A stretch of 48,260 bases of DNA from positions 1-48,260 of the forward strand of contig NZ_JAFFQA010000039.1 in assembly GCF_016919065.1 (NCBI RefSeq). Direction: 5' to 3'. Source of the stretch: Desulfobulbus rhabdoformis (lineage in GTDB: Bacteria > Desulfobacterota > Desulfobulbia > Desulfobulbales > Desulfobulbaceae). This document shows, piece after piece, positions 31,939-41,821 of this stretch (position 1 is its first letter; every line of letters starts with the position of its first letter). Made by a program: the position numbers and the translations under genes. Under the pieces are notes generated by a model. It was given only the letters and a program-made list of their open reading frames with translations. It searched no databases and was not told the DNA's origin.

Positions 31939-32157
31939 TCCTGATCTCCTCCTTGAATTTGCCGGGTGAGGAGTGCTTTGCAGCTTGACGACTCCCTCAG
32001 GAAAATTTGTTTCTAAAAAGATGGAAGCAATTCTGAACCGGAATCTGCATCTTTTTGCCAAAGGTGATTGCAGAGGTTTCTGGTGTAATCGCCCGGAGAT
32101 AACCTGTAGAAAATCACTCCTTTTCCATTATTTGCGATACAGGGGGGGAACCATCCT

Positions 32158-32186
32158 TTGCGATTATTGAAAAAATATGTTATCGT
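32158..32186 (+). promoter_or_regulatory. Candidate sigma-70 promoter of the carD-like gene
   Basis: TTGCGA and TATCGT are separated by 17 bases. Transcription would start near 32193, leaving a leader of about 68 bases before the GTG start. Confidence 0.5.
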
Positions 32187-32260
32187 AACACTTTAGATAT
32201 TTGCAGTCAAATCAGGGGCGAAATGTAGACTGCCTTTTCTTTTTCGTTTTGGAGGGACAT

Positions 32261-32740
32261 GTGTTCTCAGAAGGTGATATGGCTGTCTATCCGGCCCATG
32301 GCGTAGGCCTGATTGAAGCTATCGAAACGCAAACAATTGGTGGTATTGACCAGAGTTTTTATGTCATGCGTATTCTTGATAATGACATGACGATTATGAT
32401 CCCGACCGCCAATAGCGCCAATGTAGGCTTGCGAGCCATAATTTCAGGTGATGAAGTCACGAAAGTTGTCGATATCCTCAAAGAACGTGACGTGAAAATT
32501 ACCTCACAGACCTGGAATAGACGGTATCGCGAGTACATGGAGAAAATTAAAACAGGTTCCGTCTTTGAGGTGGCTGTCGTACTCCGGGACCTCTTTTTGC
32601 TCAAAGAGGATAAAGATCTTTCCTACGGTGAGCGAAAAATGTTGGATACAGCAAAAAGTCTTCTCGTCAAAGAGCTCTCCTTGGCTCAAAAAACAGACGA
32701 AGAAAACATCGAAAAACAGATCGAAAAATTATTCTGCTGA
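32261..32740 (+). CDS. CarD/CdnL family transcription factor
   Basis: 159 residues from GTG 32261, with GGAGGG 4 bases upstream. The N-terminal RNA-polymerase-interacting Tudor-like domain starts FSEGDMAVYPAHGVGLIEAI. The helical C-terminal domain contains WNRRYREYMEKIKTGSVFEV, typical of CdnL/CarD. These proteins bind the RNA polymerase beta subunit and stabilise open complexes at rRNA and other promoters. It precedes rluD by 16 bases. Confidence 0.92.
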   Translation: MFSEGDMAVYPAHGVGLIEAIETQTIGGIDQSFYVMRILDNDMTIMIPTANSANVGLRAIISGDEVTKVVDILKERDVKITSQTWNRRYREYMEKIKTGSVFEVAVVLRDLFLLKEDKDLSYGERKMLDTAKSLLVKELSLAQKTDEENIEKQIEKLFC

Positions 32741-32756
32741 TAGGCGACTGTAGTTG

Positions 32757-33734
32757 ATGACCGAGTCGTCGGTACCACATTGCATTCCACCCGAGCACCA
32801 ACGCGAAAACGACCTCTCGAAAACGTTTTTGGTTGCTGCCAGTGAGGCTGGACTCAGGCTAGATCGGTTCCTGACCAGCAACTTTCCGGAACATTCCAGA
32901 TCATCGCTGAACAAACTCATTGCCTCCGCCGACGTGCGGGTTAATGAACAAACCGTTAAGGCTGGATACCGTCTTCGAGAGGGGGACTCTGTGTGTATTG
33001 AGTTCCCCGTCCTCAAGGATGAGCCGCTTTCCCCGGAGAAGATAGACTTCCCTGTTCTCTTTGAGGATGAGCACCTGCTGGTTATCAGCAAGCCGCCTGG
33101 ATTGGTGGTGCATCCTGCCTGTGGCCATCAATCGGGTACGCTTGTGCATGGTTTGCTTTACCACTGTCACGAGCTCCCCTCGCTTGATGGCGAACGGCCT
33201 GGGATTGTTCACCGCCTGGATAAGGATACCTCCGGCATCATGCTGGTGGCTAAGGATGAGTTCTGTTTGCGCACGCTCATGGTTGATTTTAAAGATCGCC
33301 GCATTCACAAGACTTACCAGGCCCTGCTGCTGCGCTCTCCGCGCGATCCGCAGGGGCGCATTGTGCAGCCTCTAGGCCGCCATCCCGTTGATCGTAAAAA
33401 AATGGCGGTACGTCCAGCTGATGGTAAATATGCTGCGAGCAACTGGCAAATTACTGAAGTGTTTGCCAATGGCTGGTGTTTCGCCCAAATTGGTATTGAG
33501 ACGGGGCGGACCCATCAGATTCGGGTGCATATGGCTTGGGTAAAGGCCCCCGTGCTTGGTGACCGCCTCTATGGCGGATCGGTGAGCCAGCAAAGTGGGT
33601 ATCATGTCGGGCGGCAAATGTTGCATGCCAGTATCCTGCAGTTTACGCATCCCATTCATGGCAAAGCCATGTCCTTTACTGCGCCGCTGTGGAATGATAT
33701 GCAGACACTGCTTGATACTCTGCGGTGTGCATGA
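32757..33734 (+). CDS. rluD: Ribosomal large-subunit pseudouridine synthase, RluD type
   Basis: 325 residues from ATG 32757. An S4 RNA-binding domain (about 25-85: RLDRFLTSNFPEHSRSSLNK) is followed by the catalytic domain with HRLDKDTSGIMLVAK, whose aspartate is the nucleophile, and RTHQIRVHM. It modifies 23S rRNA. No good ribosome-binding site is seen, so translation may be coupled to the gene before it. Its stop overlaps the next start. Confidence 0.93.
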   Translation: MTESSVPHCIPPEHQRENDLSKTFLVAASEAGLRLDRFLTSNFPEHSRSSLNKLIASADVRVNEQTVKAGYRLREGDSVCIEFPVLKDEPLSPEKIDFPVLFEDEHLLVISKPPGLVVHPACGHQSGTLVHGLLYHCHELPSLDGERPGIVHRLDKDTSGIMLVAKDEFCLRTLMVDFKDRRIHKTYQALLLRSPRDPQGRIVQPLGRHPVDRKKMAVRPADGKYAASNWQITEVFANGWCFAQIGIETGRTHQIRVHMAWVKAPVLGDRLYGGSVSQQSGYHVGRQMLHASILQFTHPIHGKAMSFTAPLWNDMQTLLDTLRCA

Positions 33735-34351
33735 TGGCAGTGGCTCCCTTTACTCTTGGCATTACCGGCGGCATTGGTTCTGGAAAAAGCGCTGTGAGTC
33801 GCCTGCTGGCCAGTTACTGCCTGGCTCCGCTGGTGGATGTGGACCACTGCTGTAAGACACTTCTTGATGTCGGTGAGCCTGGCTGGGTTGCCTTGAGAAA
33901 AAATTTTGGTGAGCAGTTTCTTCTGGCCAACAGGGAGGTGGACCGCGTAAAATTACGTGAGAAGCTTTTTGGCGATCATGATTTTCGCCGCCATCTGGAC
34001 TCCCTGCTCCACCCTCTTGCCCAAGACCTCATGATGCAACGGGTGCAGCAACTTGGAGGAAATTTGGTGCTGGTTGAGATTCCGCTGCTGTATGAGGCGG
34101 GGTGGCAGCATGTGGTGGATGCGGTTTTAGTTGTCTTTGCTCGACGTGGGTGCCAGTGTTACCGTATAATGCACCGTGATCAGGTGTCACGGCTCCAGGC
34201 CGCTCAGGCAATTCGGTCCCAGATGGATCTGGGAAAAAAAGCTCGGCTGGCCGACTACTGCATTGATAACAGTGGTGCCTGGCAACAGACCCGTGTGGAA
34301 GTTATCCGACTCGGAGACGCGCTCTCTGAACGGTTTGCAGGGAGTTTTTAG
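33731..34351 (+). CDS. coaE: Dephospho-CoA kinase
   Basis: 206 residues; ATGATGG start overlapping the rluD stop (ATGA). The P-loop is GITGGIGSGKSAVSRLL. LVEIPLLYEAGW and the lid-like RRGCQCYRIMHRD with QVSRLQAAQAIRSQM match CoaE. It performs the last step of coenzyme A synthesis. Confidence 0.93.
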   Translation: MMAVAPFTLGITGGIGSGKSAVSRLLASYCLAPLVDVDHCCKTLLDVGEPGWVALRKNFGEQFLLANREVDRVKLREKLFGDHDFRRHLDSLLHPLAQDLMMQRVQQLGGNLVLVEIPLLYEAGWQHVVDAVLVVFARRGCQCYRIMHRDQVSRLQAAQAIRSQMDLGKKARLADYCIDNSGAWQQTRVEVIRLGDALSERFAGSF

Positions 34352-34687
34352 GAAGAAAGTGCTTGACAGGCTCGGGCTAAACCAATATTTAGCACAGTAA
34401 CATCTCAACAGATCGATTTCTACCCATCGGTTTCTTGTTCTGATATTTCACGCGAAAAATATAGGCATTTGATTCTAGTTCGCATCGTGCATGCGTGGCT
34501 GAATTAAATTGAGTGGAATTTGCACACCTGAGGGATGCTTCTTTCCCAATTTCCAGTTCAGGGATCGGCAAGAATACAAGCAGTTTCCATTGCGTTTCAC
34601 TGATTACTCCCGACGGATACTTTCAAAATTATGGCGTTGGGTAGAATCTCGCCGTTAATTCCATTATATTTACATTTGATACTGAAG
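34352..34687. other. Gap between coaE and rho
   Basis: No gene is visible. It should hold the rho promoter and part of the rho leader; I find no convincing -35/-10 pair. Confidence 0.4.
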
Positions 34688-34708
34688 CCGCAGCCTTGAC
34701 TGCTGCGG
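34688..34708 (+). promoter_or_regulatory. Leader hairpin upstream of rho
   Basis: CCGCAGC pairs perfectly with GCTGCGG across CTTGACT, about 37 bases before the rho start. No T run follows, so it is not a simple terminator. rho is commonly autoregulated by attenuation in its leader; a role here is inferred. Confidence 0.35.
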
Positions 34709-34745
34709 TCTATTTGCACTGACCTCATGGAGGGATGATTGGTCA

Positions 34746-35993
34746 ATGAATCCAACTGAGTTGAAAAACAAAAAAATTAAAGAACTCGTCAGCCTCGCTG
34801 CTTCTCTCAATATTGAGGGATACAGCAACATGACCAAGCAGGAATTGATTTTTGCCATACTTAAAGAGCAGGCTGATGAGGATGGCAAATTGCGCGGCAG
34901 CGGCGTGCTCGAGATCCTTCAGGATGGATTCGGTTTTCTCCGTGCTCCGGACTATAACTATCTGCCAGGTCCGGATGATATTTACGTCTCTCCTTCACAG
35001 ATTCGCCGCCTCAACCTCCGCACCGGAGACACAATTGAAGGCGAAGTTCGTGCTCCTAAGGATAACGAGCGCTATTTTGCGTTGCTCAAGGTTGATACCA
35101 TCAACTACGAGCCCCCCGAGGCAGCTAAGAACAAGACCGCCTTTATCAATCTGACGCCACTGCATCCCGATCAGCTGATCGATCTGGAAACGGCTCCGGA
35201 TAATCTTTCCATGCGGGTGCTCAATATTGCCGCTCCCCTTGGTAAAGGCCAGCGTGGTTTGATCGTCGCCCCGCCCCGGACCGGTAAAACCATGTTGATG
35301 CAGAAGATCGCCAACTCCATTGTTGCCAACCATAAAGAGGTTATCCTCATCGTGCTGCTCATTGACGAGCGTCCCGAAGAGGTGACTGATATGAAACGCA
35401 ACGTCAACGCCGAGGTCGTCAGCTCCACCTTTGATGAACCGCCCCAGCGCCATATTCAGGTCGCTGAAATGGTTATCCAGAAGGCACAGCGATTGGTCGA
35501 GCACAAGAAAGACGTGGTTATCCTGCTCGACTCCATCACCCGTCTTGCCCGCGCCTACAACACGGTGACTCCCGCTTCGGGGAAAATTCTTTCCGGTGGT
35601 GTGGAGGCCAACGCCCTGCACCGGCCAAAACGATTTTTCGGCGCGGCCCGTAATATGGAGGAGGGAGGGAGCCTGACCATTCTTGCCACCGCCCTGATTG
35701 ACACCGGAAGCCGTATGGACGAGGTTATCTTTGAGGAGTTCAAGGGGACCGGTAATATGGAGATCGTCCTGGATCGCAAGATGGCCAACCGCCGCATTTA
35801 CCCCGCCATTGATATTCAAAAATCCGGTACCCGTAAAGAAGACCTGCTCCTGCCCCCTGACGATCTCAATCGTATCTGGATTCTGCGTAAGCTGCTCTCT
35901 TCAATGAACCCTGCCGATGCCATGGAATTTTTGCTGGATAAGATGCGGCAGACCAAAAATAATCAGGAATTTTTTGCCTCGATGAACCGTTGA
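34746..35993 (+). CDS. rho: Transcription termination factor Rho
   Basis: 415 residues. The N-terminal Rho_N and cold-shock RNA-binding domains (MNPTELKNKKIKELVSLAAS; GSGVLEILQDGFGFLRAPD) precede the RecA-like ATPase with P-loop APPRTGKTMLMQ and VLLIDERPEEVTDM (Walker B region). The Q-loop/R-loop region reads ALHRPKRFFGAARNMEEGGS. It forms the RNA-dependent hexameric helicase. A GGAGGG lies 11 bases before the ATG. Confidence 0.98.
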   Translation: MNPTELKNKKIKELVSLAASLNIEGYSNMTKQELIFAILKEQADEDGKLRGSGVLEILQDGFGFLRAPDYNYLPGPDDIYVSPSQIRRLNLRTGDTIEGEVRAPKDNERYFALLKVDTINYEPPEAAKNKTAFINLTPLHPDQLIDLETAPDNLSMRVLNIAAPLGKGQRGLIVAPPRTGKTMLMQKIANSIVANHKEVILIVLLIDERPEEVTDMKRNVNAEVVSSTFDEPPQRHIQVAEMVIQKAQRLVEHKKDVVILLDSITRLARAYNTVTPASGKILSGGVEANALHRPKRFFGAARNMEEGGSLTILATALIDTGSRMDEVIFEEFKGTGNMEIVLDRKMANRRIYPAIDIQKSGTRKEDLLLPPDDLNRIWILRKLLSSMNPADAMEFLLDKMRQTKNNQEFFASMNR

Positions 35994-36145
35994 TCCGGTA
36001 TGCGCATCCCCTTGTCGTAGAAAAGAATTTTTCCACATAAAGAATCGTTTTTTTGCGCACCTTGAGCATTTCTTTTGAAAAAAGAAGGGAATCTTTGCTC
36101 GGGCAGGATTGTTTTTTCTTTCAAGAAACGGGGAAAAACGTTATA

Positions 36146-36173
36146 TTGTCATTTTTTGGTTAAAAATTATTGT
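36146..36173 (+). promoter_or_regulatory. Candidate sigma-70 promoter of rpmE
   Basis: TTGTCA and TATTGT are separated by 16 bases. This leaves a leader of about 115 bases before rpmE. The remaining part of the 35994-36295 gap shows no gene. Confidence 0.35.
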
Positions 36174-36295
36174 AGGGTTAATGCCATCCTCGCCGCAATA
36201 CCATCGGAGGGGATGTTTTGTGCATGTTTCAACTCTTTGTTGTTGTGCACTTTTGAGTTTTTACGAGTCCCACTATTTCACCAGGAGTGTCCCAA

Positions 36296-36514
36296 ATGAA
36301 AGCCAATATTCATCCGGAATATCATAAAATCAAGGCAGTTTGCGCCTGTGGCAATGAAATCGAACTCGGCTCTGTAGATACCGAGATGCGTGTGGAGATC
36401 TGTTCTGCCTGTCATCCATTCTTCACCGGTAAACAGAAGCTGATTGATACCGCAGGACGTATCGAGAAATTTAAAAAGAAATACGCTGGATACCAGGCAA
36501 CCAAGAAAAAATAA
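36296..36514 (+). CDS. rpmE: 50S ribosomal protein L31 (bL31)
   Basis: 72 residues from ATG 36296, with AGGAG 10 bases upstream. It starts MKANIHPEYHKIKAVCACGN and has ICSACHPFFTGKQKLIDTAG. The CxC and CxxC pairs mark the zinc-binding C+ type. It lies between rho and prfA, a common order. Confidence 0.97.
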   Translation: MKANIHPEYHKIKAVCACGNEIELGSVDTEMRVEICSACHPFFTGKQKLIDTAGRIEKFKKKYAGYQATKKK

Positions 36515-36836
36515 TTTTTGGCTGGAATTTCTTTTTCTCCCTCCTGACCCCCATTCTGGACAAACGCCACACCTCTTGTTGAGAGCGTGGGTGGAGTGTC
36601 AGCGTGCGTGTGGTCATGAGGGATTTTCTTTTTCTGGAATCCGTATCATGCCGTTGTCTCCATCGCACCTCTGGGGTAAGGACAGGAGGCAACAGCCTGG
36701 CAGTTCGTGATTTCAGAAAGCTGTTCCCCCGTGCATTCTTCCTATTAAAAGCCACGAAATAATCCCTGCCGATATTCTCAGCCTTTCGCTGATGAAGTGT
36801 GCGCAATGACGGCTTGCTTCTTTTGACGAGGTGATC
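36515..36836. other. Gap between rpmE and prfA
   Basis: No gene, clear terminator or repeat is visible in these 322 bases. The frames that cross it have no recognisable content. Confidence 0.4.
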
Positions 36837-37907
36837 ATGTTTGAGAATTTACGTGACATTGACGAGCGGTTGAGTTCGCTTGAACGGCAGCTCTCTGATC
36901 CTGAGCTTGTCGGGAATCAGAGTAAATACCGTGAGGTGGTGCGGGAACATGCTGACGTTGCAAAAATTGCTGAGCTTTACTTTGAATATAAAAATGTCAT
37001 TACGCAGATCGCCGATAACCAGGAACTGATTCACTCAGATGGTGAGGATCAGGAACTCGTTGAGCTGGCAAAGCTTGATAATGAGGAGCTGAAGGAACGG
37101 GAAGAGGAACTGGAGCAACTGATCCGCCTCCGTCTGCTCCCCAAAGATCCCAACGACGAAAAAAATATTCTGCTGGAAATTCGAGCAGGTACTGGCGGGG
37201 ATGAAGCGGCCTTGTTTGCTGCTGATCTTTTTCGCATGTACAGCCGCTACGCCGAAAGTCAGAAGTGGAAAGTGGAAATCATGAGTTCCAACCCCATTGG
37301 CATCGGTGGTTTTAAGGAAATCATCGCGCTTATCAGCGGTAATGGCGTCTACTCCCGTTTAAAATTTGAATCCGGAGTGCATCGTGTCCAGCGAGTACCT
37401 GACACCGAGACCCAGGGGCGCATCCATACCTCTGCGGTGACGGTTGCAATTATTCCTGAGGCCGAGGAAGTCGATCTGCATATCGAACCCAATGAGTTGA
37501 AATTTGACGTCTACCGTTCATCCGGGCCTGGAGGACAATCGGTCAACACCACCGACTCTGCAGTCCGGGTGACCCATCTGCCCACCGGCTTGGTGGTTAC
37601 CTGTCAGGATGAAAAATCCCAGCATAAAAATAAGGCCAAGGCCTTGCAAGTCCTCCGCGCACGTTTGCTTGATCAGGTGGAGCAGGAACGCCACGATCGT
37701 ATCTCCGAGGAAAGGAAATCACAGGTTGGCTCTGGTGATCGAAGTGAGCGCATTCGAACCTACAACTTTCCCCAGGGGCGGGTGACGGACCACCGGATAA
37801 ATCTGACTGTCTACCGACTTGACCAGATATTGGCTGGCATGCTTGATGAGGTAATCGTCCCCATCATCACTCATTATCAGACAGAAGCACTGAAAGAAGG
37901 CAGTTAA
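36837..37907 (+). CDS. prfA: Peptide chain release factor 1
   Basis: 356 residues from ATG 36837, with GAGG 5 bases upstream. The GGQ tripeptide that triggers ester hydrolysis is in RSSGPGGQSVNTTDSAVR (232-234). The stop-codon-reading PxT motif is PDT (188-190) within HRVQRVPDTETQGRIHTSA; RF1 usually has PAT, PET or PVT at this place. prmC starts directly at its stop codon. Confidence 0.97.
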   Translation: MFENLRDIDERLSSLERQLSDPELVGNQSKYREVVREHADVAKIAELYFEYKNVITQIADNQELIHSDGEDQELVELAKLDNEELKEREEELEQLIRLRLLPKDPNDEKNILLEIRAGTGGDEAALFAADLFRMYSRYAESQKWKVEIMSSNPIGIGGFKEIIALISGNGVYSRLKFESGVHRVQRVPDTETQGRIHTSAVTVAIIPEAEEVDLHIEPNELKFDVYRSSGPGGQSVNTTDSAVRVTHLPTGLVVTCQDEKSQHKNKAKALQVLRARLLDQVEQERHDRISEERKSQVGSGDRSERIRTYNFPQGRVTDHRINLTVYRLDQILAGMLDEVIVPIITHYQTEALKEGS

Positions 37908-38774
37908 GTGGAACATGCCTCTGCGCCAATAGGTGCGCTGTTGCGCTCTGGGAGCAGGCAGCTGGCTGCTGCCGGTATTAGGGATGCGGAGATCGAGTCC
38001 AGGCTTCTGTTGCAGTTTGTCACCGGGCTCAGTCGTACCCAGCTCATGCTTGATGCCGACGTAGTTCAGGAACCTGCTCTTGTTAACCACTATCATGATC
38101 TCCTGGACAAGCGTTGTCAGCGGATTCCCCTGCAGCATCTCACCGGCGTTCAGGATTTTTGGTCACTTGAGCTGATTGTTTCCCCGGCTGTGCTTATCCC
38201 AAGGCCGGAAACCGAGTTTTTGATAGAACAGGTCCTGGCAAAGCTGCATCCGAAAACCGGGTTGCGAGTCCTTGATATGTGCACCGGCAGCGGAGCAATT
38301 GCCCTGGTCCTGGCCCAAGAGCTGGACTGCTCGGTTGTCGGCGTTGATCTCTCGCCTGAGGCCCTGTGGATAGCGCAGCAGAACCGCTCTCAATACCACC
38401 TCGAGGAGCAGGTTGCCCTGGTCCAGAGTGATCTTTTTGCCGCCCTGGCACAAGAACGCATTTTTGACTGTATTGTCAGCAATCCGCCCTATATTGCTGA
38501 CTCGGTGATTGAGCAACTGGAACCCGAGGTGGCTTGCTTTGAGCCGCGTATGGCGCTTTCAGGCGGTCAGGATGGGCTCGACTGTATACAACGCATTATT
38601 ACCCAGGCACCAAACTATCTCCAGGTCGGAGGCTGGCTTTTTCTGGAGATTGGTTCTGACCAACAAGAAGCGGTGATCAGCCTTTTGCAAGCTGCCACCG
38701 TATATGAGCAGGCACAGGTGCTCAGTGACTATGCCGGTCAGCCCCGAGTGGCGCTGGCTCGATTATGTTGCTGA
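37908..38774 (+). CDS. prmC: Release factor N5-glutamine methyltransferase
   Basis: 288 residues from GTG immediately after the prfA TAA. An N-terminal helical domain is followed by the SAM-binding LDMCTGSGAIALVLAQE and the NPPY motif (SNPPYIADSV) that holds the substrate glutamine. It methylates the GGQ glutamine of RF1/RF2, matching its neighbour. Confidence 0.96.
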   Translation: MEHASAPIGALLRSGSRQLAAAGIRDAEIESRLLLQFVTGLSRTQLMLDADVVQEPALVNHYHDLLDKRCQRIPLQHLTGVQDFWSLELIVSPAVLIPRPETEFLIEQVLAKLHPKTGLRVLDMCTGSGAIALVLAQELDCSVVGVDLSPEALWIAQQNRSQYHLEEQVALVQSDLFAALAQERIFDCIVSNPPYIADSVIEQLEPEVACFEPRMALSGGQDGLDCIQRIITQAPNYLQVGGWLFLEIGSDQQEAVISLLQAATVYEQAQVLSDYAGQPRVALARLCC

Positions 38775-38828
38775 GAGCCTTGTCTTCCACAATGAACCCT
38801 TGTTATTCTTCCTTTTTTTGACTGATAT

Positions 38829-40112
38829 ATGGACAAGTTACTTATAGACGGCGGTGTGCCCCTGTATGGCACCGTTTCCATTAGTGGTGCCAAAAACGCT
38901 GCCCTGCCACTTCTGGCTGCAACCCTGCTTGCTCCTGGTGAGCACGTACTCCATAATGTCCCTGATCTGCGCGATACGCGGACTATGTTGAAATTGCTTG
39001 AGATACTTGGTGTGCAATGGGAACGAAGCGGCAAAACGGTGCGGATCAATGCCGATAATCTCACGGGGGTTGAGGCCCCCTACGACCTGGTTAAAACCAT
39101 GCGCGCCTCTGTGCTTGTCCTGGGCCCGCTGCTTGCCCGCTTGGGCTCTGCCAGAGTTTCGCTGCCCGGCGGGTGTGCCATCGGAGCCCGCCCCATCAAC
39201 TATCATCTCAAAGGCTTTGAAAAATTAGGGGTCACCACCAACCTGGAACAGGGGTATGTGGAGGCCATTGCAAATGGAAGAATGCAGGGGGCGACCGTTT
39301 ATTTTGATGTGCCTTCGGTTACGGGGACGGAAAACGTCCTTATGGCTTCGGTGGTTGCAGAAGGGGAGACGGTCATTGAAAATGCCGCACGTGAGCCCGA
39401 GGTCGGGAACCTGGTAGATATGCTGGTCGCCATGGGGGCGAATATTGAAGGCAAAGACACCGACCGCTTGGTCGTGCAGGGAGTCTCCGAGCTGCATGCC
39501 ACTGAATCGAAGATCATCCCTGATCGTATCGAAACCGGCACCTATATGATTGCCGTGGCTGCCACCGGTGGTTCGGTCACCATAACCGACTGTGATCCCA
39601 GTCACCTCCTTGCTTTGACGGAGAAGCTGCTGCTCTGCGGGGTTAACATCGAGGAGACCGAGGATTCGATTACCGTCTCCTGCCCGGAGATTGACGGCAG
39701 AAGCCTCTGCAGACTGCGTAGTATAGACATTACCACCTTACCCTATCCAGGATTTCCAACCGACCTGCAGGCCCAGTTCATGGCATTGATGGTTCAGGGG
39801 GACGGGACCTCTATCATCCATGAGACCATCTTTGAAAACAGGTTCATGCATGTGGCCGAGTTGAAACGGCTTGGCGCTGATATTGCCATTGAAGGCTCAC
39901 GGGCCATTATACGAGGGATAGGGCGCGATACCCTCTGCGGTGCTCCGGTTATGGCAACTGATCTGCGAGCTTCTGCTTCCCTGGTCATTGCGGGGCTCTC
40001 TGCCCTTGGCCGTACAGAGGTTTCCAGGATTTATCATCTGGAGCGCGGCTATGAAGAGATGGCTGAAAAACTGCGGGCTCTGGGGGCTCGAGTGGAAATA
40101 GTCAGGGAATAG
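38829..40112 (+). CDS. murA: UDP-N-acetylglucosamine 1-carboxyvinyltransferase
   Basis: 427 residues. The start MDKLLIDGGVPLYGTVSISG plus AKNAALPLLAA holds the KN pair, and the fosfomycin-target cysteine is present (LPGGCAIGARP, C116). It catalyses the first committed step of peptidoglycan synthesis. It lies 54 bases after prmC, and its 3' end overlaps the convergent pilS-like gene by 11 bases. Confidence 0.97.
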   Translation: MDKLLIDGGVPLYGTVSISGAKNAALPLLAATLLAPGEHVLHNVPDLRDTRTMLKLLEILGVQWERSGKTVRINADNLTGVEAPYDLVKTMRASVLVLGPLLARLGSARVSLPGGCAIGARPINYHLKGFEKLGVTTNLEQGYVEAIANGRMQGATVYFDVPSVTGTENVLMASVVAEGETVIENAAREPEVGNLVDMLVAMGANIEGKDTDRLVVQGVSELHATESKIIPDRIETGTYMIAVAATGGSVTITDCDPSHLLALTEKLLLCGVNIEETEDSITVSCPEIDGRSLCRLRSIDITTLPYPGFPTDLQAQFMALMVQGDGTSIIHETIFENRFMHVAELKRLGADIAIEGSRAIIRGIGRDTLCGAPVMATDLRASASLVIAGLSALGRTEVSRIYHLERGYEEMAEKLRALGARVEIVRE

Positions 40113-41796
40113 TGGGCTGGGGCAAGCGTAGAGCCATAAGGCACCCCTGGGGAGAGTTCTCTTTGATGGACAGGCTGCCATGATGGTTTTCAATGATCTG
40201 ATGGACGATGGACAGGCCTAGGCCGGTACCGTCGGTCCTGCTTGAGAAAAATGGCGTCATGACCTTACTGCGTATAGCCGGATCAATGCCAACCCCTTCA
40301 TCGCAAATCTCCAGGTAAAGTTCCCCAGTGTCCTGTTCCAGAGCGGTGACGTGTACCTTCCCCCCGGTTGTTTCCACTGCATAACAGGCATTTTCCAGAA
40401 GATGGGTGAGCACTGTCTGCATCTGCTGGCGATCTGCCCAGCAGGAAAGCGTCGCATTGATTTCTTTTTCAATGCGGCGGGCAGAGGCCAGTAGAGGGCC
40501 GCCCTCCAACCTTTTTATTACCTCATCAACCACGTTACTCAGGTTGAACCACTCGCACTGAACCACTGCGGGCCGTGCAAACTGAAGAAAATCGGTGATG
40601 GTTTTGGCCATACGGTTTGATTCACGCTGAATAATTCCCAAAAGGGTCCTGACTGTTGCCTCGTCCATGGTACTCAGCGGTTCCTGTTCCATGGTCAAAA
40701 TCTGCACAGAACCGGAAATCGCCGCCAGTGGATTTCTAAACCCATGGGCAATGGATGCGCTCAGTTCGCCGATGGCCGCCATCTTCTCCGCTTCCCGCAC
40801 CTGGTTTTCCATCCGTTCTATCTGGCTGATATCCTGCAGCGTAATCACCTTGCCCCGTGCCCAGGAATCTTTCTCTTCTTGCTGCTGCTCCGGTGTACGG
40901 AGAAAACTAAACGAGTAGCCCAGTCGTATGGCCACTCCGTCTGTTCGCTTGTAATCGCAGACCGAGCGTCCCTGCTTCTCCTGAAGACGAATTTCGGGGA
41001 AAATACGGGTAAAGGGCTGTCCTAAAAGGACCTGACGGGTGTAACCGGTGATGCGTTCGGCCGCCTGGTTGAACGAGGTGATAAAGTCGAGCGAATCCGT
41101 GGTGATAATGCCGGTTGATATGTCGTCGAAGATCTGCTTGTAGAGACTTGAGAGGCGATCATATTCACGTGAGGTCCGATCGAGTTTTTCCTCTGTGACC
41201 CGCAGGCGTCTGGCCAGTTGACCGCTCAAGAGGGCTGCGAGGAAAAAGATCAGGCCGTATATGGCAAAGAGATTGGCCGTGGCCAAGGGGTTGGTTGCCG
41301 GCTTATAAAGTGAGTCAAGAAAATAGTCGGGGATATGCCCCACCTGTTCAAGGAAGAAGACTCCGGCTAAAAGCAGGGTGGAGCTGGCTGCGAGAAAGAG
41401 GGCACCGATGCGGTAGAGAATGAACCCACCGGTGATCACCGGCAACACCATCAACACGATAAAATCCGACTGGCTGCACCCGGTTCCATAGACCAGGACT
41501 GCATTGCAGCAGAGATCAAAGAGCAGTTGGACTACGCCAAAACGACGCGCCGACCAGCCAATTCTGGGCATGAGCAGAGCAGAGAGGATGGAAAATCCGT
41601 AAATGCCCAAAAGAAAGAAAGAGATGAGCGGCAGGGGAGGCAGTAGGGCTGAGCTCTCTTTTTCCAGCAGATAAACTCCTATGCTGAGCAGCAGGGTAAA
41701 CAACACCACACGGATGGCGATCCACCAGAGGATATGGCGCCGGATTTCCTGCTCACTGCTGGTTACCGGCGAAAAGAGTCGAAGGAGAGAGCGCAT
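40102..41796 (-). CDS. Membrane sensor histidine kinase, PilS/NtrB-like
   Basis: 564 residues. About six N-terminal membrane helices (25-200) are followed by a PAS domain (about 210-320: IFDDISTGIITTDSLDFITS), a HisKA box ELSASIAHGFRNPLAAI and an HATPase (LENACYAVE, DEGVGIDP, GTGLGLSIVHQIIENHHG). Six helices followed by PAS is the PilS layout. The stop of its partner regulator gene lies 25 bases away in the upstream direction, so both form one operon. No pilin genes are visible here, so control of pili is only an analogy. Confidence 0.88.
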   Translation of the reverse strand: MRSLLRLFSPVTSSEQEIRRHILWWIAIRVVLFTLLLSIGVYLLEKESSALLPPLPLISFFLLGIYGFSILSALLMPRIGWSARRFGVVQLLFDLCCNAVLVYGTGCSQSDFIVLMVLPVITGGFILYRIGALFLAASSTLLLAGVFFLEQVGHIPDYFLDSLYKPATNPLATANLFAIYGLIFFLAALLSGQLARRLRVTEEKLDRTSREYDRLSSLYKQIFDDISTGIITTDSLDFITSFNQAAERITGYTRQVLLGQPFTRIFPEIRLQEKQGRSVCDYKRTDGVAIRLGYSFSFLRTPEQQQEEKDSWARGKVITLQDISQIERMENQVREAEKMAAIGELSASIAHGFRNPLAAISGSVQILTMEQEPLSTMDEATVRTLLGIIQRESNRMAKTITDFLQFARPAVVQCEWFNLSNVVDEVIKRLEGGPLLASARRIEKEINATLSCWADRQQMQTVLTHLLENACYAVETTGGKVHVTALEQDTGELYLEICDEGVGIDPAIRSKVMTPFFSSRTDGTGLGLSIVHQIIENHHGSLSIKENSPQGCLMALRLPQPTIP

Positions 41797-41821
41797 TGGT
41801 TTCCTCTACACAGGGGGGCTG

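Noticed and set aside
37413..37421. Unusual PDT instead of PAT in release factor 1
   Set aside because: RF1 proteins vary at the middle residue of PxT (A, V, E and others), so this does not suggest altered stop-codon reading.
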